Assembly (NCBI GenBank): GCA_947179485.1
Contig: OX359245.1
Span: 56,965,067-57,029,066, forward strand
Direction of reading: 5' to 3'
DNA: 64,000 bases
Source of the DNA: Allacma fusca
Lineage: Eukaryota; Arthropoda; Collembola; Symphypleona; Sminthuridae
Position numbers and translations under genes: made by a program. Below, in pieces: positions 36,131 to 48,215 of the stretch; within the stretch, counting starts at the first letter, position 1, and the number at the start of each line of letters is the position of its first letter. The notes below the pieces were generated by a model, which saw only the letters and a list, made by a program, of their open reading frames with translations, made no database searches and was not told where the DNA came from.

Positions 36131-37815
36131 ACAGGATTAAAGCACAAATTACAACAATGTCAGTTTTTTGTTTGACCAACTAGTAATGATTGTAATTTGG
36201 TAGTGCGATTACCCTCCTGTGATAAAGACTACTTCGGTCAAGAGTGTGCTCTAGTTATTATGATGATGTTATTATCATGAAATTAAATTTAGAAATAAAA
36301 CCTTTATGCAAGGGTTTATATATCGTTTATAAAGTAAAGTAAATATTCTTTTCCGCTGGCTTGCAGACACACTGATAAATTGGAATTTGATCGTTTATGC
36401 AGGACGTCCAGAAACGACCACTCCTTGGAACATACGGAAGCAGAGTAGAGAAACAAAAATAAACAGTATTCCGTTTTCAGATGAATCGCCATATCATAAT
36501 CGAGGATTCAGTTTATTGTATCGATATTTCACTTTAAAATTTATAGCCAAAATGTCGGTAAAAGAGGTGGAAAGTTATATATTTTTGCTACAAATTAAAA
36601 CTGGTGAGGTTTACTTGTCTAAGTTTCGACACATGGTGGAGACTGGAATCGCATGGCTTATTTTTCTCGTTGAAATTAATTAATTACCATACTGACTTAA
36701 GTCTATTGCGCAGCGGCACGTGATTTGTTTGGCATGCTTGATTTGTGTACTGCCCGATTTACCTTATCATAACTTTTATCTTGCAGTTCGGACCTGCCCT
36801 TAAATAATATACACGAAGATTTAAGGTCTGCATGTGGTCGATTGGTGTCGCCCAAAGTGCATACATATTTTTAAAAACGTGGCGGACGCAAATAGCAATC
36901 TTAAAATCTCAGTATTTCACAAAAACGCCTGATTTTAAATCTGTTGTCGACGTTGTCAACACAATTTTTTGATAATAATCACATAATAAAAGTGAAACTT
37001 TTATGTGATCCTCCAGCCTGAGGTTTGTACACTCGATATCTTCATAATATAACAAGGAAATGATACAAGTATACCAAAAAATAGGTTAATCGCTGTTGTT
37101 GTGCCTTACGTTAGATCAAAAGCGGTCGTCAGAAGGTTAATTGTAATTATTTAAAATCTCCAAAAGCCGTTACTGCGATTGCATGCAATTGCTACATAGC
37201 GGATGAATAATACACTACGTAATATTTTGACATAATACAACATAAATATCTTACAAGTTACTTGTTGTGGGTCAACTATTGGTTTTTAAAAGTTACAATT
37301 GGACAAGTTTCATATTCATGCACTTGCAAATAATGTTTGCTGAAATTGGTGAATTGCACGAATTGTTTTAGCATTGCTTCATGGACATCCAGCCACAATT
37401 GAGTTATATAAATTTTAAACTACTACGGGTTACTAATAGTGAGCTATCTTTAGTCTTAAATGTTACGTCAATAATCTACACATCCGACCGTTGGGTAGCT
37501 GGTCATTATTTTTAATATCCTATCAGTTTAAAAACAATTTTGCCATGCAAATATGTGAATCATTTTGATATGAACTAGAAAAACCGCTTTAGCAATATAG
37601 ATTCAATTACGACGGATACGCATTAGCCGTTGAAACCCGAAGACACGCTATAATTCCATACGATAGACTCTCAGCTGAAATTTTTAAAACTGTCAATTTC
37701 CAAAGACAAAAATATTTGCGTCCTTCTAATTTTGTAATCATGTCCTTGCCTAGCAGAATTGAAGTTTGTTTAGACAATATCTCTGCTAACGTCTCGGAAG
37801 AACACTATTGTAAGT
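36130..37815. repeat. Duplicated non-coding block, copy 1
   Basis: This block extends the receptor duplication upstream of R1. It aligns in pieces with 46040-46700, 52370-53180 plus 54720-54860, and 63140-64000. Shared anchors are ATTACCCTCC, TAGTCTTAAATG, a conserved ATCATTTTG-ATGAACTA block, GATAGACTCTC, and TTTAGACAATATCTCTGC. The open frame at 36387-36683 lies in this block and is not preserved in the other copies. A short frame at 37741-37811 ends in a GTAAGT and could be an old first exon. Confidence 0.6.
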
Positions 37816-37941
37816 AAAAAAAGCCGTTACGATTATTACACTGGTCAAATTTAAATGGAATAAAGAGCTTTAGAAGCTCAGTTGTCTTTCATGCACATTG
37901 ATATTTTTACACACATTATGTGTGCACATATAAATCTCATG

Positions 37942-38780
37942 CAGAGCTGCGCTCAAGCTCAAGTAGTACTTGACAAGTACCAAGTCAGGTCAAGTTCGGG
38001 ATCATGAGCGTTTCTACTTGGTTGAATGGGGTCAAGTTCAAGTATTTGCTGGATCCGAACTTCGAACTTCAAGTCGGTTCTGGTCGGAAGTGGAGAGGGA
38101 AGTGCAAGCCCGCAAACTAATTGACTTGAACTAAGGATCAAGTTCAAGTTCGGGTCTGGGCATTGATTTTACTTGAACCCGAATTTGCACCTTCAAGTAC
38201 CGATTCAAGTACCTTAGTTCCAACTTTTGCTTCCTTTGTGCGTTCTTCTCCCTCGGTTGTTCGCACTTCTGCAACACGCATTCTAGAAACCATGCCTGTA
38301 AAGATATGCATTGAAGCTGGAGCTCACTTTCATTTGGACTGACTGTTGTATATTCTGTAAATCGTCGTGCTTAAAACTATTCTTCCAATTTTTCACCATT
38401 TTTGAAAAACTGTTGAAGTAAATTGTCCGGTGAGACTGTTACACCAGGAAAAAACCATGCAAGTGAACCCTAATCTGAATTTAATAAATACGACGGAAAT
38501 TGAAAATCTTAGCTCCACCCTTTGAGGTGTTTTTACGACTTCACACTACAAAGTTGTAAAATTCAAGTAATTACTTGAAATACAAGTTCAGGTTTAAGTC
38601 AATTCCAAGTTCGGTTCGCAAGATTTATGGGCCCGACATTCAAGTAACAGATCAAGTTCGGGTTTAGGAAAGACTACTTGCAAGATATGACTTGTTATGA
38701 CAAGTAATTTCTGGGACCCGAAACGCCAAGTTCGGGTACTGACAAATATCTACTTGAAAGTTCAAGTGCGACAACATATT
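37942..38780. mobile_element. hAT-like relic of the CAGAGCTGC family
   Basis: The left end is CAGAGCTGCGCTCAAGCTCA. The interior is filled with CAAGTTCGGGT, ACTTGAAC and TTCAAGTA words in both orientations. The right terminus is not clear and the given end is approximate. The related complete copy is 49707-51415. Confidence 0.5.
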
Positions 38781-38789
38781 TGGGTATTA

Positions 38790-41280
38790 ATAAAAAGTGT
38801 TATAAAACTATCATCTATTACTGTACAGAAAGCCTTTCATCGATTGGGGTAACTCTAAATCAACTGTAAAGGAATCTAATTAGTTCTTGAGGGAAATTAA
38901 GGAAGGAATAATACAGTAAATACGTAATCCAACAATCCGAAAGTTTGATGATCGTCAGTGATGGTTTTTTATTAGATGGAAGCATGGAAACCTTTGATTC
39001 AGAAAATTTTAACTAATAATTTTTAAAAATGCATTCATCGAAAATTTTAATTTTATTTACTTTTGATATTTTTCCCAATTGGGCCAATTTAATAATAATT
39101 ATCCTCACTTGCGTGTTAGTGCCTGAAGATGACGGTCTTTTAGATGTAGAAAGTTTACATTTAATTTAGCTTGGTTTTGAAATTTATTACTGTCTGATGA
39201 AATTCAAAGTTACAAAAATCATGTCTTTTTTGCTGACTGTATTAAAGGACTCCTGATGTAGTGTAATGTAATCAACGAATTTAGTTCTTCTTCTACATAC
39301 GTTCCAAAGTTACTAAATATTTTCCCGATGGAAATATCCTAGTATTAATATTGAACACAATTTTCTGCTTTCTATTGACGCCAGTTATCAAAATGATTGT
39401 ACCTGTATGAAGAGGTCAACTTCAACGCCAATTCATTTTCAATTTCAAAATTAGTTGCCTAATGTAAACAAATATGTAATACCAACAGATTGTCCAGGCG
39501 TTCCGAAGGCCACTTCTAAACTGTCAATAGGACTCCCCAAAGCGTAACAGGGCTCTTCGGACACTGAAAAGATAGACATCAAAGCTGAGGAGCCAGCGGT
39601 CATTATATGCACGAATTGAGAGGCTATAATGTTTGGTAGCGATCCAATTGCAATCGGTAGGCCGGCAAAAGCTCTGTATAGAGCAGGACTTCCCAGTTCT
39701 TGCAATTTTCAATGAAAATTCAAAAGTCCCTATCGAACATTCCCGTAAGACCCCTTGACAAAATATTAACATACGCTAATCTTTAACATGTACAATGGGC
39801 TAGTGATTTCCCCAGGGTAATGAGAATCACATTTGTCAATTGGCAGGGTAATCGTTCTTACTAGGAAACTTCGCGTCACAGATCAAAAGGAAAAATTAGC
39901 GTCGATGCGTCCCTAAAAATGTGACGGGGATAAAACAGGTCTAATCCACCTTAAATCCTATTCCAGGAACGGCACTAACTAAACTAGCAATAGGAACTTT
40001 TGGTGGAATTGTGCCATATATTTCATTATGCCGGATTCCCTTTCTTATTTTGCTGAGTCTACGCGTAGATATATAAATGGTACACATGATCATATATAAG
40101 CTTGGCACAATTCCCCCAAAGTCCCATGTTACTTTTCCCTTACAAATGTATTTGTCATACTCTCACCAAACATATGTCATGTACAGACATGTGTAACCTC
40201 CTGTATCATTAGAACACATTTGCATCGTCGGTTTTAAGCAAGTATTTCTAGAATATAGACTGAGGGAACACTGTTGGGACGCCGCAGGATCATCACGGGA
40301 CGTCACTTATGGGAATTCTACAGGGGGTTAAACATGTCTGGTCATATAATTACAAGTTTTAAGATCGAACCGATTTTGAAACATTTTAAACAGAATTTGT
40401 TTCAAAATGAGGGAACTGCATATTTGAATACATATGATGCATTTTGTACACGTACACGTGATAAGGAAAGTCATAACCAGTAATTGCATTTTAACTACTA
40501 CCTAAGTCCTGACAATTATCTGACCTGTTATACCGCGCCTCAAAATTTTTCTTGACAATCCAAAGTAGCGCTCCTCTCCAATAGTTACATTTATTCGCAT
40601 GCATACTGAAGGAGTTTAGAAGGTATTTGGAAAAGTTTATTGGTGAGTATTTTTAAATGAATAGAAACAATTTGCAATAGTCAATATAATTCTGTTGTAA
40701 ACATTGTTCCGACAATATGGGCAATTAATATTTATTATTCCTTCGTTAATATATCACAATATTATGAAATATAATCATATTGAAGTGGTTACATAGTTCC
40801 AAATATACTGCTACCATTAAATTGTAAGCTACAAAAACGCTTACATGGAATAAAATTGTAAGCACCATTTTCGAAATCCCTTGATACAAGAATCTTCTGC
40901 AGTGAGGCAAGGGCTCCTGATGTGTTTTTTCCTATTCCAAACACGAGCGTCTTTGCATGACTAAGGCGTAAAAGAAGATAATATTATTCATAAATTGCTT
41001 GTCATTCTGGGTTATATTGTGGTACAGTTAGATTTAAATGTCATTTACATTTGCTTCAATAAGTGTCATTATGTAGGAAACAAACAAAGAAGGGATCCAG
41101 GGGCTACAATATAACCGTTTAATTCCTTGCAGTTTCATTGGACCCACAGGAGTATAGCAGATGAGTAATTTCATATCAACTAGAATGTTATTCCAGTGTA
41201 GAATAAAAATTCCTAGTCCCGTCTGTTAAAAAATTTGTTAGAACAGCTTAGTCGCAATCATTTGGCGTTCTCTAGACCAC
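38790..41280. other. Stretch without supported gene
   Basis: Minus-strand frames at 39451-39772 overlap each other and show no motif I can place. They could be an exon of an unknown gene, but flanking splice sites were not convincing. The rest looks non-coding. Confidence 0.3.
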
Positions 41281-41287
41281 ATGTTAT

Positions 41288-42449
41288 TTATGATATTCTG
41301 ACCGCTGTATTTCTGAATGTTGAGCACTTGCAAATCCTCTTTCCAAACAAACAAAAATATACATCTAAAATCAAGACAGACTGGTGCTTGTTCTCGCCTG
41401 GAGTCCAATGTCCCTCAAATTCAAAACTTGTTAAATCTAATATCCTCCAAATAGACCATTCACTCATGTCACTCTTTAACCCAAGAGCGAATCCATCCTT
41501 GTGGGTGTATTCAAAATGGTTGACGTCTGCCTCATTTTCGCGAATATCCTGCAACAATACCAGTACAGCTCTGTCAAAAATCCAAGAATTTTATCATTTG
41601 GGAGGAGCACTTCTCTCAGCTCTTGTTTAACCTGTATGTGAGCGTATAATTCGTTCTTTGCTCGTGCTCTACATTTCCAACGACCAGTAATGATTTGCTC
41701 AAATTCTTCGGGATAATAGTGAGGCTTCAGTCCTTCCGCGTGATACCATAGGTATAAGAAACCATTTCTTTCCAAAGTCGTAAACATTCCAGGGTAAGAT
41801 CTCGGCTTTTGTTCCGATTTTGAACCACAAATGGAATGCACCGAGTTGAAATCGAGACCGTGTGAAGAGCACACTATAACGTCTTCAACAATATTTCCAA
41901 CAGTGGCTAGATTTGCTCCACATGAACAGACAGCGTTGGAAACTTGAGCACTGCCAGTGTCAGCTCGCCATGCTACTAAATGTAGTCCTGGAAAGTTTGA
42001 AATTTGTGCAAATGGTTATTCAAAATTTAAGTTTGATTTTGCATTTAAATACATGATTGCTTCTCAGCTTTCAATAATAGGCAAAACTGCAATAAACTCT
42101 ATTCCAAACCTAACGCATGTATGTCAACTATTGCTCCGCGTTTCAGTTCCTGTGACTCCAACAAGGCAAACCATCCGTTCGGGTAATGTGGAGGTATAGA
42201 ACCAATCTCGCGCTGTTGTTTCAGTCGGTGGAGGGTAGCACGTTTCCTCGAAATGTTTCCAGATAAGCAAGCCTCAAATCCGGGGGGAATGTATATTACA
42301 TTTTTGAACTGCAAATTGTTTGGAAGTAAATTAAAATTAGTGAAAAGTAGTTAAAGTATTCAAATTTAGTACAAATTATTTCTTACAATAAATGTCCGTA
42401 GTTTTAGCAGTATTCCAGTAAAAACGATAATATAAATCACAGTTAGCAT
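41288..42449 (-). pseudogene. nvd-like: Neverland-like Rieske oxygenase (cholesterol 7-desaturase family), truncated
   Basis: Exons 42449-42387 (N-terminal membrane anchor MLTVIYIIVFTGILL), 42308-42110, 41987-41632 and 41548-41288; about 292 residues, against more than 400 for the family. Diagnostic parts are PPHYPNGWFALLES, CGANLA, YLWYHAEG and ITGRWKCRARAKNELYAHIQ, then NEADVNHFEYTH, the N-x2-D-x2-H-x4-H pattern that holds the mononuclear iron. Active family members convert cholesterol to 7-dehydrocholesterol at the start of ecdysteroid synthesis. Here the first Rieske ligand pair (C-P-H-L-G in the family) reads V-C-S-C-G, so the cluster's Cys-x-His is lost, while the second pair (CSSH) remains. 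The protein loses similarity after FGKRIC and stops early; another frame seems to continue the family pattern. It is probably a decayed paralogue of a functional gene elsewhere. Confidence 0.7.
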
Positions 42450-43955
42450 CTTGATGAACTGTATCAATTGTATCTTCAATCTGCAAATGAAACGTAGAAC
42501 AGAAATGAATCTTATTTATCTAGAGAACAAGCAAGCCAGACTAATAACTTTATTTACATTTTGTTATCGTAGTTTCCTTCCCCGTAAATCATAACAATGT
42601 AAGAGTAGATATGCAGGTTTACAAGATAGTGCGTGGACATATACATATGCCTATGCAAACGCATTTAAATGCAACATCAATTTATGTAATTACATAATTA
42701 AAATTATTAACACGTTTATTGTTTAAGTTGTAGCATTATTCCTTAACAAATGATGCGACTGAGATTATCCATTTTATAATGCAGGTGTCATTACGCAAGG
42801 AACTATTTTGAAATTATAGGACAAATTACTCTCAAACTAATTGCCTCAATTAAATTGCAATATAAAATTGAAGTTAATCCCATTAGCTGGTTGAAGGGAT
42901 GCTGCTAAAAAATATTATTTCCCCCCAGTTTCCTGGCAATGGTAATCGAGATGAACTATATACTGCAGAAAACTACAAACAATTTCCTTATGATGCTGTT
43001 TAGGAGAGAAATCGTAAAGTCTCCAGACTCTTCCTGTTGCCATCGTCATTTTATGGCATTTAGATTAGATTTATTAGGTTGATGTAGTTTTTTGCCCTTG
43101 GGGTGAGAAAATACTAAACTTAACTGAATGTAACGACTGGAAAGTACGGAGTGAATTGAACTGAACTACGACAGGCTTTGGACTAGGGGATCTGAACTTA
43201 ATTGAACGGCACGATAAATTTTGGGATGTGAACGCAACTGAATTTGAACTTTGGACCAAAACTGAAAATATGTTGAAATCTATTTAATCTTCGAGATTAA
43301 TTGCTGGGCCAAACATAATTATTCTACACATACAATATGTTTGAGAAATATTTGCCGACATGGGTTAGTTTCCTGTTAAGTGTTATTTGAAAATAATTAC
43401 ATTAACTCGAGCAATATATTTTTCAAGTGTGAAACTAGAATTTGTAAAAAGTAATAATTTGCTTGTACTGCTTGAGGTACAGGATCTTAAAGTGACTCTT
43501 GCTATATTTGTTTCTTTAATATCTTTGTTACAGACAACTACACATCAAATAGATTTCAATGGGTATACTTCGTTTCACTTCGCCCCTAAATAACCATGAT
43601 CTTGTTCTTAAAGTCCCTTCTTAACTGTATCGAAGGATTGGGTTCCGGCTAAATTAAATAGGCAACATCCACGTCCACAAGCCTTCAATTGTTAATACAT
43701 CCGCAGAATTCCTTCGCCTACCATTTTTGATAGCTTTTGTGAGTTTTTCTTCCCTCCACCTTCGGGAAGAAATTAAACCTACCTTTCATATTCCTTCTCT
43801 GGGCTGAAAAATCTGTGAGTCTGAATTACGGCTTGCCTTCCAAGCTTTCTTTGAAATCTAGCCGTATTCCATAATTTATTGTTAGTATTAAAGGAAAATA
43901 AATGTTTAGAATGCAAAGAATTCATAGATAAATGTTCGTCTTGTCAGATGATATG
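42450..43955. other. Stretch without supported gene
   Basis: Non-coding spacer. About 43090-43260 is dense in TGAACTGAA-like words and resembles interior sequence of the CAGAGCTGC hAT relics. Confidence 0.3.
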
Positions 43956-43959
43956 GTAA

Positions 43960-44860
43960 TGATCGTTTGCTCACTAGCAGCAGTACTGCAAGACTCGTCA
44001 ATAGATATTTAACCCTTTTGTGGTAAAATTCAATTCCCCTAACAATTGGGTGAGAACCCAATTGTTTCAAATTCGGAGGTAACTAATACTTTTATAAAAT
44101 CACCTGTGTATGACAAAACTAGTCAGGATTACGTATCCTCTTCTAGCAGGTGTTTTCAAATTGTTCGGCCTAGAGTTCGTAATTATGCTCTTAAGAGTCT
44201 GTCTTTTTAAAACCAAAAAGCAAGGAGCATGCGAAAAAATATATTTCGGCGGCATTCGTAGTCCAGTCTGATTCCTTCGTGTGGGAATATCGAATTTCAC
44301 TGATACAAATTTCAGCGATTTCTGAAATTTTGGGAATTCGTGATGCTGAGCTTGCAAAAACTAATAAAGATTACTTGGATCAATTGGGATTTCCTTAAAC
44401 TAATGATGACGACAGAGGAAGTGCTGGTCACTTTTCAAGTTTAGAATTTCTTCACTTGTGCTTAAAGGCAAGGATGCTGAGTAATTCTTGTGTTCCTATC
44501 TGTAATATTTAGTAGTAGTAGTAATTATTCAACCGGATTTAAATACAGCAGTAAAGAACAATCGTAACCATAAAATATGTAAATATTAATGTATAATACT
44601 GTGTTGATGGCGTTGAGGCTATAAATCGACCATGAATAAACTATACTATACTACCTGTAGTTATTATTGTTGTTGGACTGTTACCAAAAAAAAGAAATTC
44701 AACATGATTACATATTAATACTACAACTATTACACGATAGAAAGATTGTACAGTGCAAACAGGTGGATTCCTTTATAATTGCGTCAGATGCAAGGGTCCT
44801 GCTGAAATAGGTGCATTCATACCAGCCATAAAGATGACAGATCTCGAATAACAAAATTGT
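43960..44860 (+). pseudogene. Strongly decayed SmydA/msta-like copy
   Basis: Three pieces align in order with the better copy at 60448-61388: 43965-44035 (GCAGCAGTACTG-AAGACTC and CCCTTTTGTGGT), 44125-44375 (ATGCTC-T-AGAGTCTG and GATGCTGAGCTT) and 44748-44850 (AGGTGGATTCCTTTAT, TGCGTCAGATG). Frames are broken throughout, the MYND cysteines are gone, and a hairpin sits inside it. It is non-functional. Confidence 0.6.
44041..44066. other. Perfect 11-bp inverted repeat with GAGA loop
   Basis: AACAATTGGGT at 44041-44051 is the reverse complement of ACCCAATTGTT at 44056-44066, with GAGA between them. Nothing shows that it is transcribed. Confidence 0.8.
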
Positions 44861-45094
44861 AGGCTTTTTAATTTTTGTTGGAAGGTTTATTCTGATACGT
44901 AAAAAATTTATCTGACATTACCGTTGGAATTTTGGATGTGATTTAATATTTATATATCCAAAAATAACTATACATGATAGGACAAAAAAGAGACATTTGA
45001 TTATATAATTAATGTTCATTGTATGGAATACTAATCGGTGATTGACCTCCAATTTAATCCACAGAAAGGGTAATCGAGAAATCTTTTAAATCAC

Positions 45095-45282
45095 TTGAGA
45101 TTTGAATGAGATTTCATTGAGATTTTATTGATGTTTGATTGAGATTTTATTGATGTTTGATCGAGATTTTATTGATGTTTGATTGAGATTTTATTGATGT
45201 TTGATTGAGATTTTATTGATGTTTGATTGAGATTTCATTGATGTTTGATTGAGATTTCATTGACATTTGATTGAGATTTCAT
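45095..45282. repeat. Minisatellite, 22-bp unit
   Basis: About eight tandem copies of ATTGATGTTTGATTGAGATT plus TT, with scattered T/C changes, best ordered between 45127 and 45260. Confidence 0.9.
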
Positions 45283-45679
45283 ATTATATGATATACAAGA
45301 TTGTTTTTCTCAAAATGTAATGTTAGTCTACATCTTCTTGTTTTCTATTTAAGATAACGGCAGTTAATGATAATAATAATTAAAGCGGGTTTTGAGATTA
45401 TGCGTTGGAAAAAGGCATTGGAATTAAAATGTTGTGGCATTTCGTCTTGTAATTGAAATTCTAATAATTTAATAATTATTATTTACATTTATTTTTACTA
45501 ATAATAAGTAAGAATTATTACGGGATGACTATAGAGGAAAGCACCCGAACTTAACGCGACCAGAAGAACCATGAAATGTAACTCATCCGCAGTCTCAAGG
45601 AAAGAACTCATATTCAGCAGTCAAGCTATACATATTTACCCATTCATCAGCTTTAGCATTAACACTAGTCGATATGTCA

Positions 45680-45975
45680 TCACTTACGATTTGCAATCAG
45701 CATGGGCGCCACTGACTTCACAATGAAGTCCACAAAAATAGAAACGGCTTCCCTTTCTATTGTATGGAAAAAAGTACAACAATGGCAATGGAACGAATTC
45801 GCTTCTGCGAAAGAGCAGCTTCTACAGGGCGAGCCCTTCTCGTTTTTGTATAAATTAGCAATTCAGTTTTCAGGGATTGCATATATTCTTGAATGTGATA
45901 TGATTTCCCGAATGCGGCTGCATACACGATCATGCTGTAGAATTCCAGTGCAAGTAGAAAAACCGACATTTTAAA
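45680..45975 (-). pseudogene. Receptor exon 3 fragment (copy R2)
   Basis: On the minus strand this aligns with exon 3 of the 48-kb copy (YAAAFGKSYHIQEYMQSLKTELL, IRSIAIV, then the GLQVGGFHTMEREA region). About a dozen bases are missing after RSIAIV and the frame breaks there. Its 5' side is joined directly to sequence resembling the promoter side of the intact receptor gene (about 58705-58795), so a recombination removed exons 1 and 2. Non-functional. Confidence 0.7.
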
Positions 45976-46039
45976 CCCGATTATTTTAATAGCTGCGGAA
46001 ATAAAATTCATTCGTGTAAAAATTATGTAGACCTAAACA

Positions 46040-46700
46040 CGTAATTACATCAATCCAGGTTTTGAACATTACCCTCCAGGGATATACTAATTACCGTCGA
46101 GCGTGTCCTGTTGTTATTGGCAATTTTGAAACTAAACCTTGAAAAATCCTCCACCTATAACACCTTATGACGTCGTGGCCATAATTTCTAACTCCGAATT
46201 TTGATTTTAAAAAAAGTTGGTGAATTATCCAAGATGTGTTGATTGTTTAACATTGACTCTTACGTGCGCTGCGGGGGACAATATTTTGTCGCTTTGCACT
46301 TCAAGTCATCACGAGTTACGTTGATTCTGAATCGCTACTACTTGCTTATAGTTAGCTACCTTTAGTCTTAAATGGTACATCAGTTATATTCACACCCGCC
46401 CTTTGGATGGCTGGACTACCGTCATTATTTAAAATATTTGATAGGCTTAGATACAACAAATTTGGCATGCAAATACGAGAATCATTTTGATATGAACTAC
46501 TGTAGAAAACCCATTATAGCACGATCCATTTATTTAAGGTAGATATGACCTTAGTCTTTTCAAGCTGAAAACACTATAATTTCAAACAATAGACACTCGG
46601 CATGAATGAAAAAAAGCAATCGCTGTAAATTGGATAAAGCGCAAGAACATCCAAGCTATGTAGGCGTAGGCTGTTTTTCCCCTTGCAATTTGTCGTTGTA
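46040..46700. repeat. Duplicated non-coding block, copy 2
   Basis: Diverged copy of the block described at 36130-37815. ATTACCCTCC near 46070, TAGTCTTAAATGGTAC near 46362, and TAGACACTCGGC near 46589. Confidence 0.6.
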
Positions 46701-48215
46701 TGAGTCAAATGCATTATTTTAAATGTTTAATTAATTTCACTTACTTTTAAGATGGATATTGATTTTATATCGTAACAAATGTAAAGGATTTGTTTAAATT
46801 TGGAGATTTACTATTATCTTTTTAGCTCAATTTATTTTCTTTTTCTAAACCATCTGTCGTGGGGTCGGATGCGATGCGGACTCAAAATTTTATGAATCCG
46901 ATAATTTTGGATCGGGTTTGGGAACGGAAGGTTTTGAGCGCAAACTAACCTTAAAGTAAACCTTCAATGAAGTAATTACACATTTTGTGCTCATCAATAA
47001 TTTCGGAATCAGGACCGCAAAGTGCTAACTTATCTAACAGGTAATCGCTTGGGGATTCTCTTCCAATTCGAAAATTACTAATTTGGTTTTGTAACTTCTA
47101 TAAGGAATTTTTCACGTGAAAATATTGAGACAGTAACTTTTTAAATGGTAAATAATAATAAATATATAACTAATTACACTATGCCTGGTAAACTTCCACC
47201 AGATTATTGCTTGACCTTTAACCAAGCGATACATTCTTTCATGAAATCTAATAGGCATTTAGGATTAAAAGAAAAAAACTCATCATTAAATCAATGTAGC
47301 TACAATTTGCTGGGGATGTGCCTCCAAATTTGGGTAATTTCATAATTAAATTGGAATAACGAAATTTGGAGACGATTCCAAATAATTGGGAGAAAATTCC
47401 ATGAATTACTTTGTTTAGAATTGAAGAGATTAATTATTTGAAATTAATGGTGGAGTGAATTGTAGGATAGAATTATTGGAGAATATATTAACTGGTTAAA
47501 GTGAAGGTTGTGAAAAATTGTTTTTCGTATAAATCTACGATGGAACATGATAGGGAATATAAAAGAATGTTATTTCCAAAAATGGAATTTTAGTCTATAC
47601 ATAATTATGTTTTTTATTTATGATAGACGAAGTAGTCAGTGACAGGGATTAAAATGTGTATGTCATTAGGGGACGGAATAAGGCATTGCACTAATAACAG
47701 GGAATTTCAATTTAAATGTAAAAAAAGTAATTTAATCTGTAAAACAATTATAAATAATAAGTGTACATATAAGCAAATATAAGAGGATGAATACAGAGGA
47801 AAGATCCATTGGCCGGATCAGGGGGAAGTGTATCCACTACCGAACATACGTAATTACATATAAGGGAGCAAGAAGTCTACTAATACAGCCAAATATAAAG
47901 ACGTAGAGAGCTTGCAAATGCGTAAATTTACCCTGCACTCAACATAATATGGAACCATTATTTGTACGCATAAAGAATATATGTATGTAGGTACACAAGA
48001 TTCACCACAAGTCCTTCATTAATCATATTATCAATAAATTAAGCCACGTGAGCTGGTATTAAGAAATATGTAATATTTAGAAATCTTCTCCAGAAACTTT
48101 GCAAAACTTAACAACATTCGCTAACACTTTCTATTTCGAAGGAAATAACTCATAATGTAGTCTAGATATATTTACGCATACATCCGCTTTAACATTAACA
48201 CTAGCCGATATATCA
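46701..48215. repeat. 3' flank of the receptor copy, partly duplicated
   Basis: About 47580-47850 aligns loosely with 45330-45600, the flank of the R2 fragment. Shared words include GTTTTTTATTTATGATA or GTTTTCTATTTAAGATA, and AGAGGAAAG followed by an A or C-rich stretch. The receptor duplication therefore includes 3' flanking sequence. The frame at 47145-47345 is unsupported. Confidence 0.4.

Noticed and set aside
36387-36683. 98-codon plus-strand frame
   Set aside because: The equivalent stretch near 52.6 kb is homologous but not open in that frame, so coding is unlikely.
39451-39772. Two overlapping minus-strand frames possibly from a membrane protein
   Set aside because: No recognisable family, no convincing exon borders and no paralogue in the window.
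41235-42199. Plus-strand frames across the Neverland-like locus
   Set aside because: They are shadows of the minus-strand exons, which carry the family motifs and splice sites.
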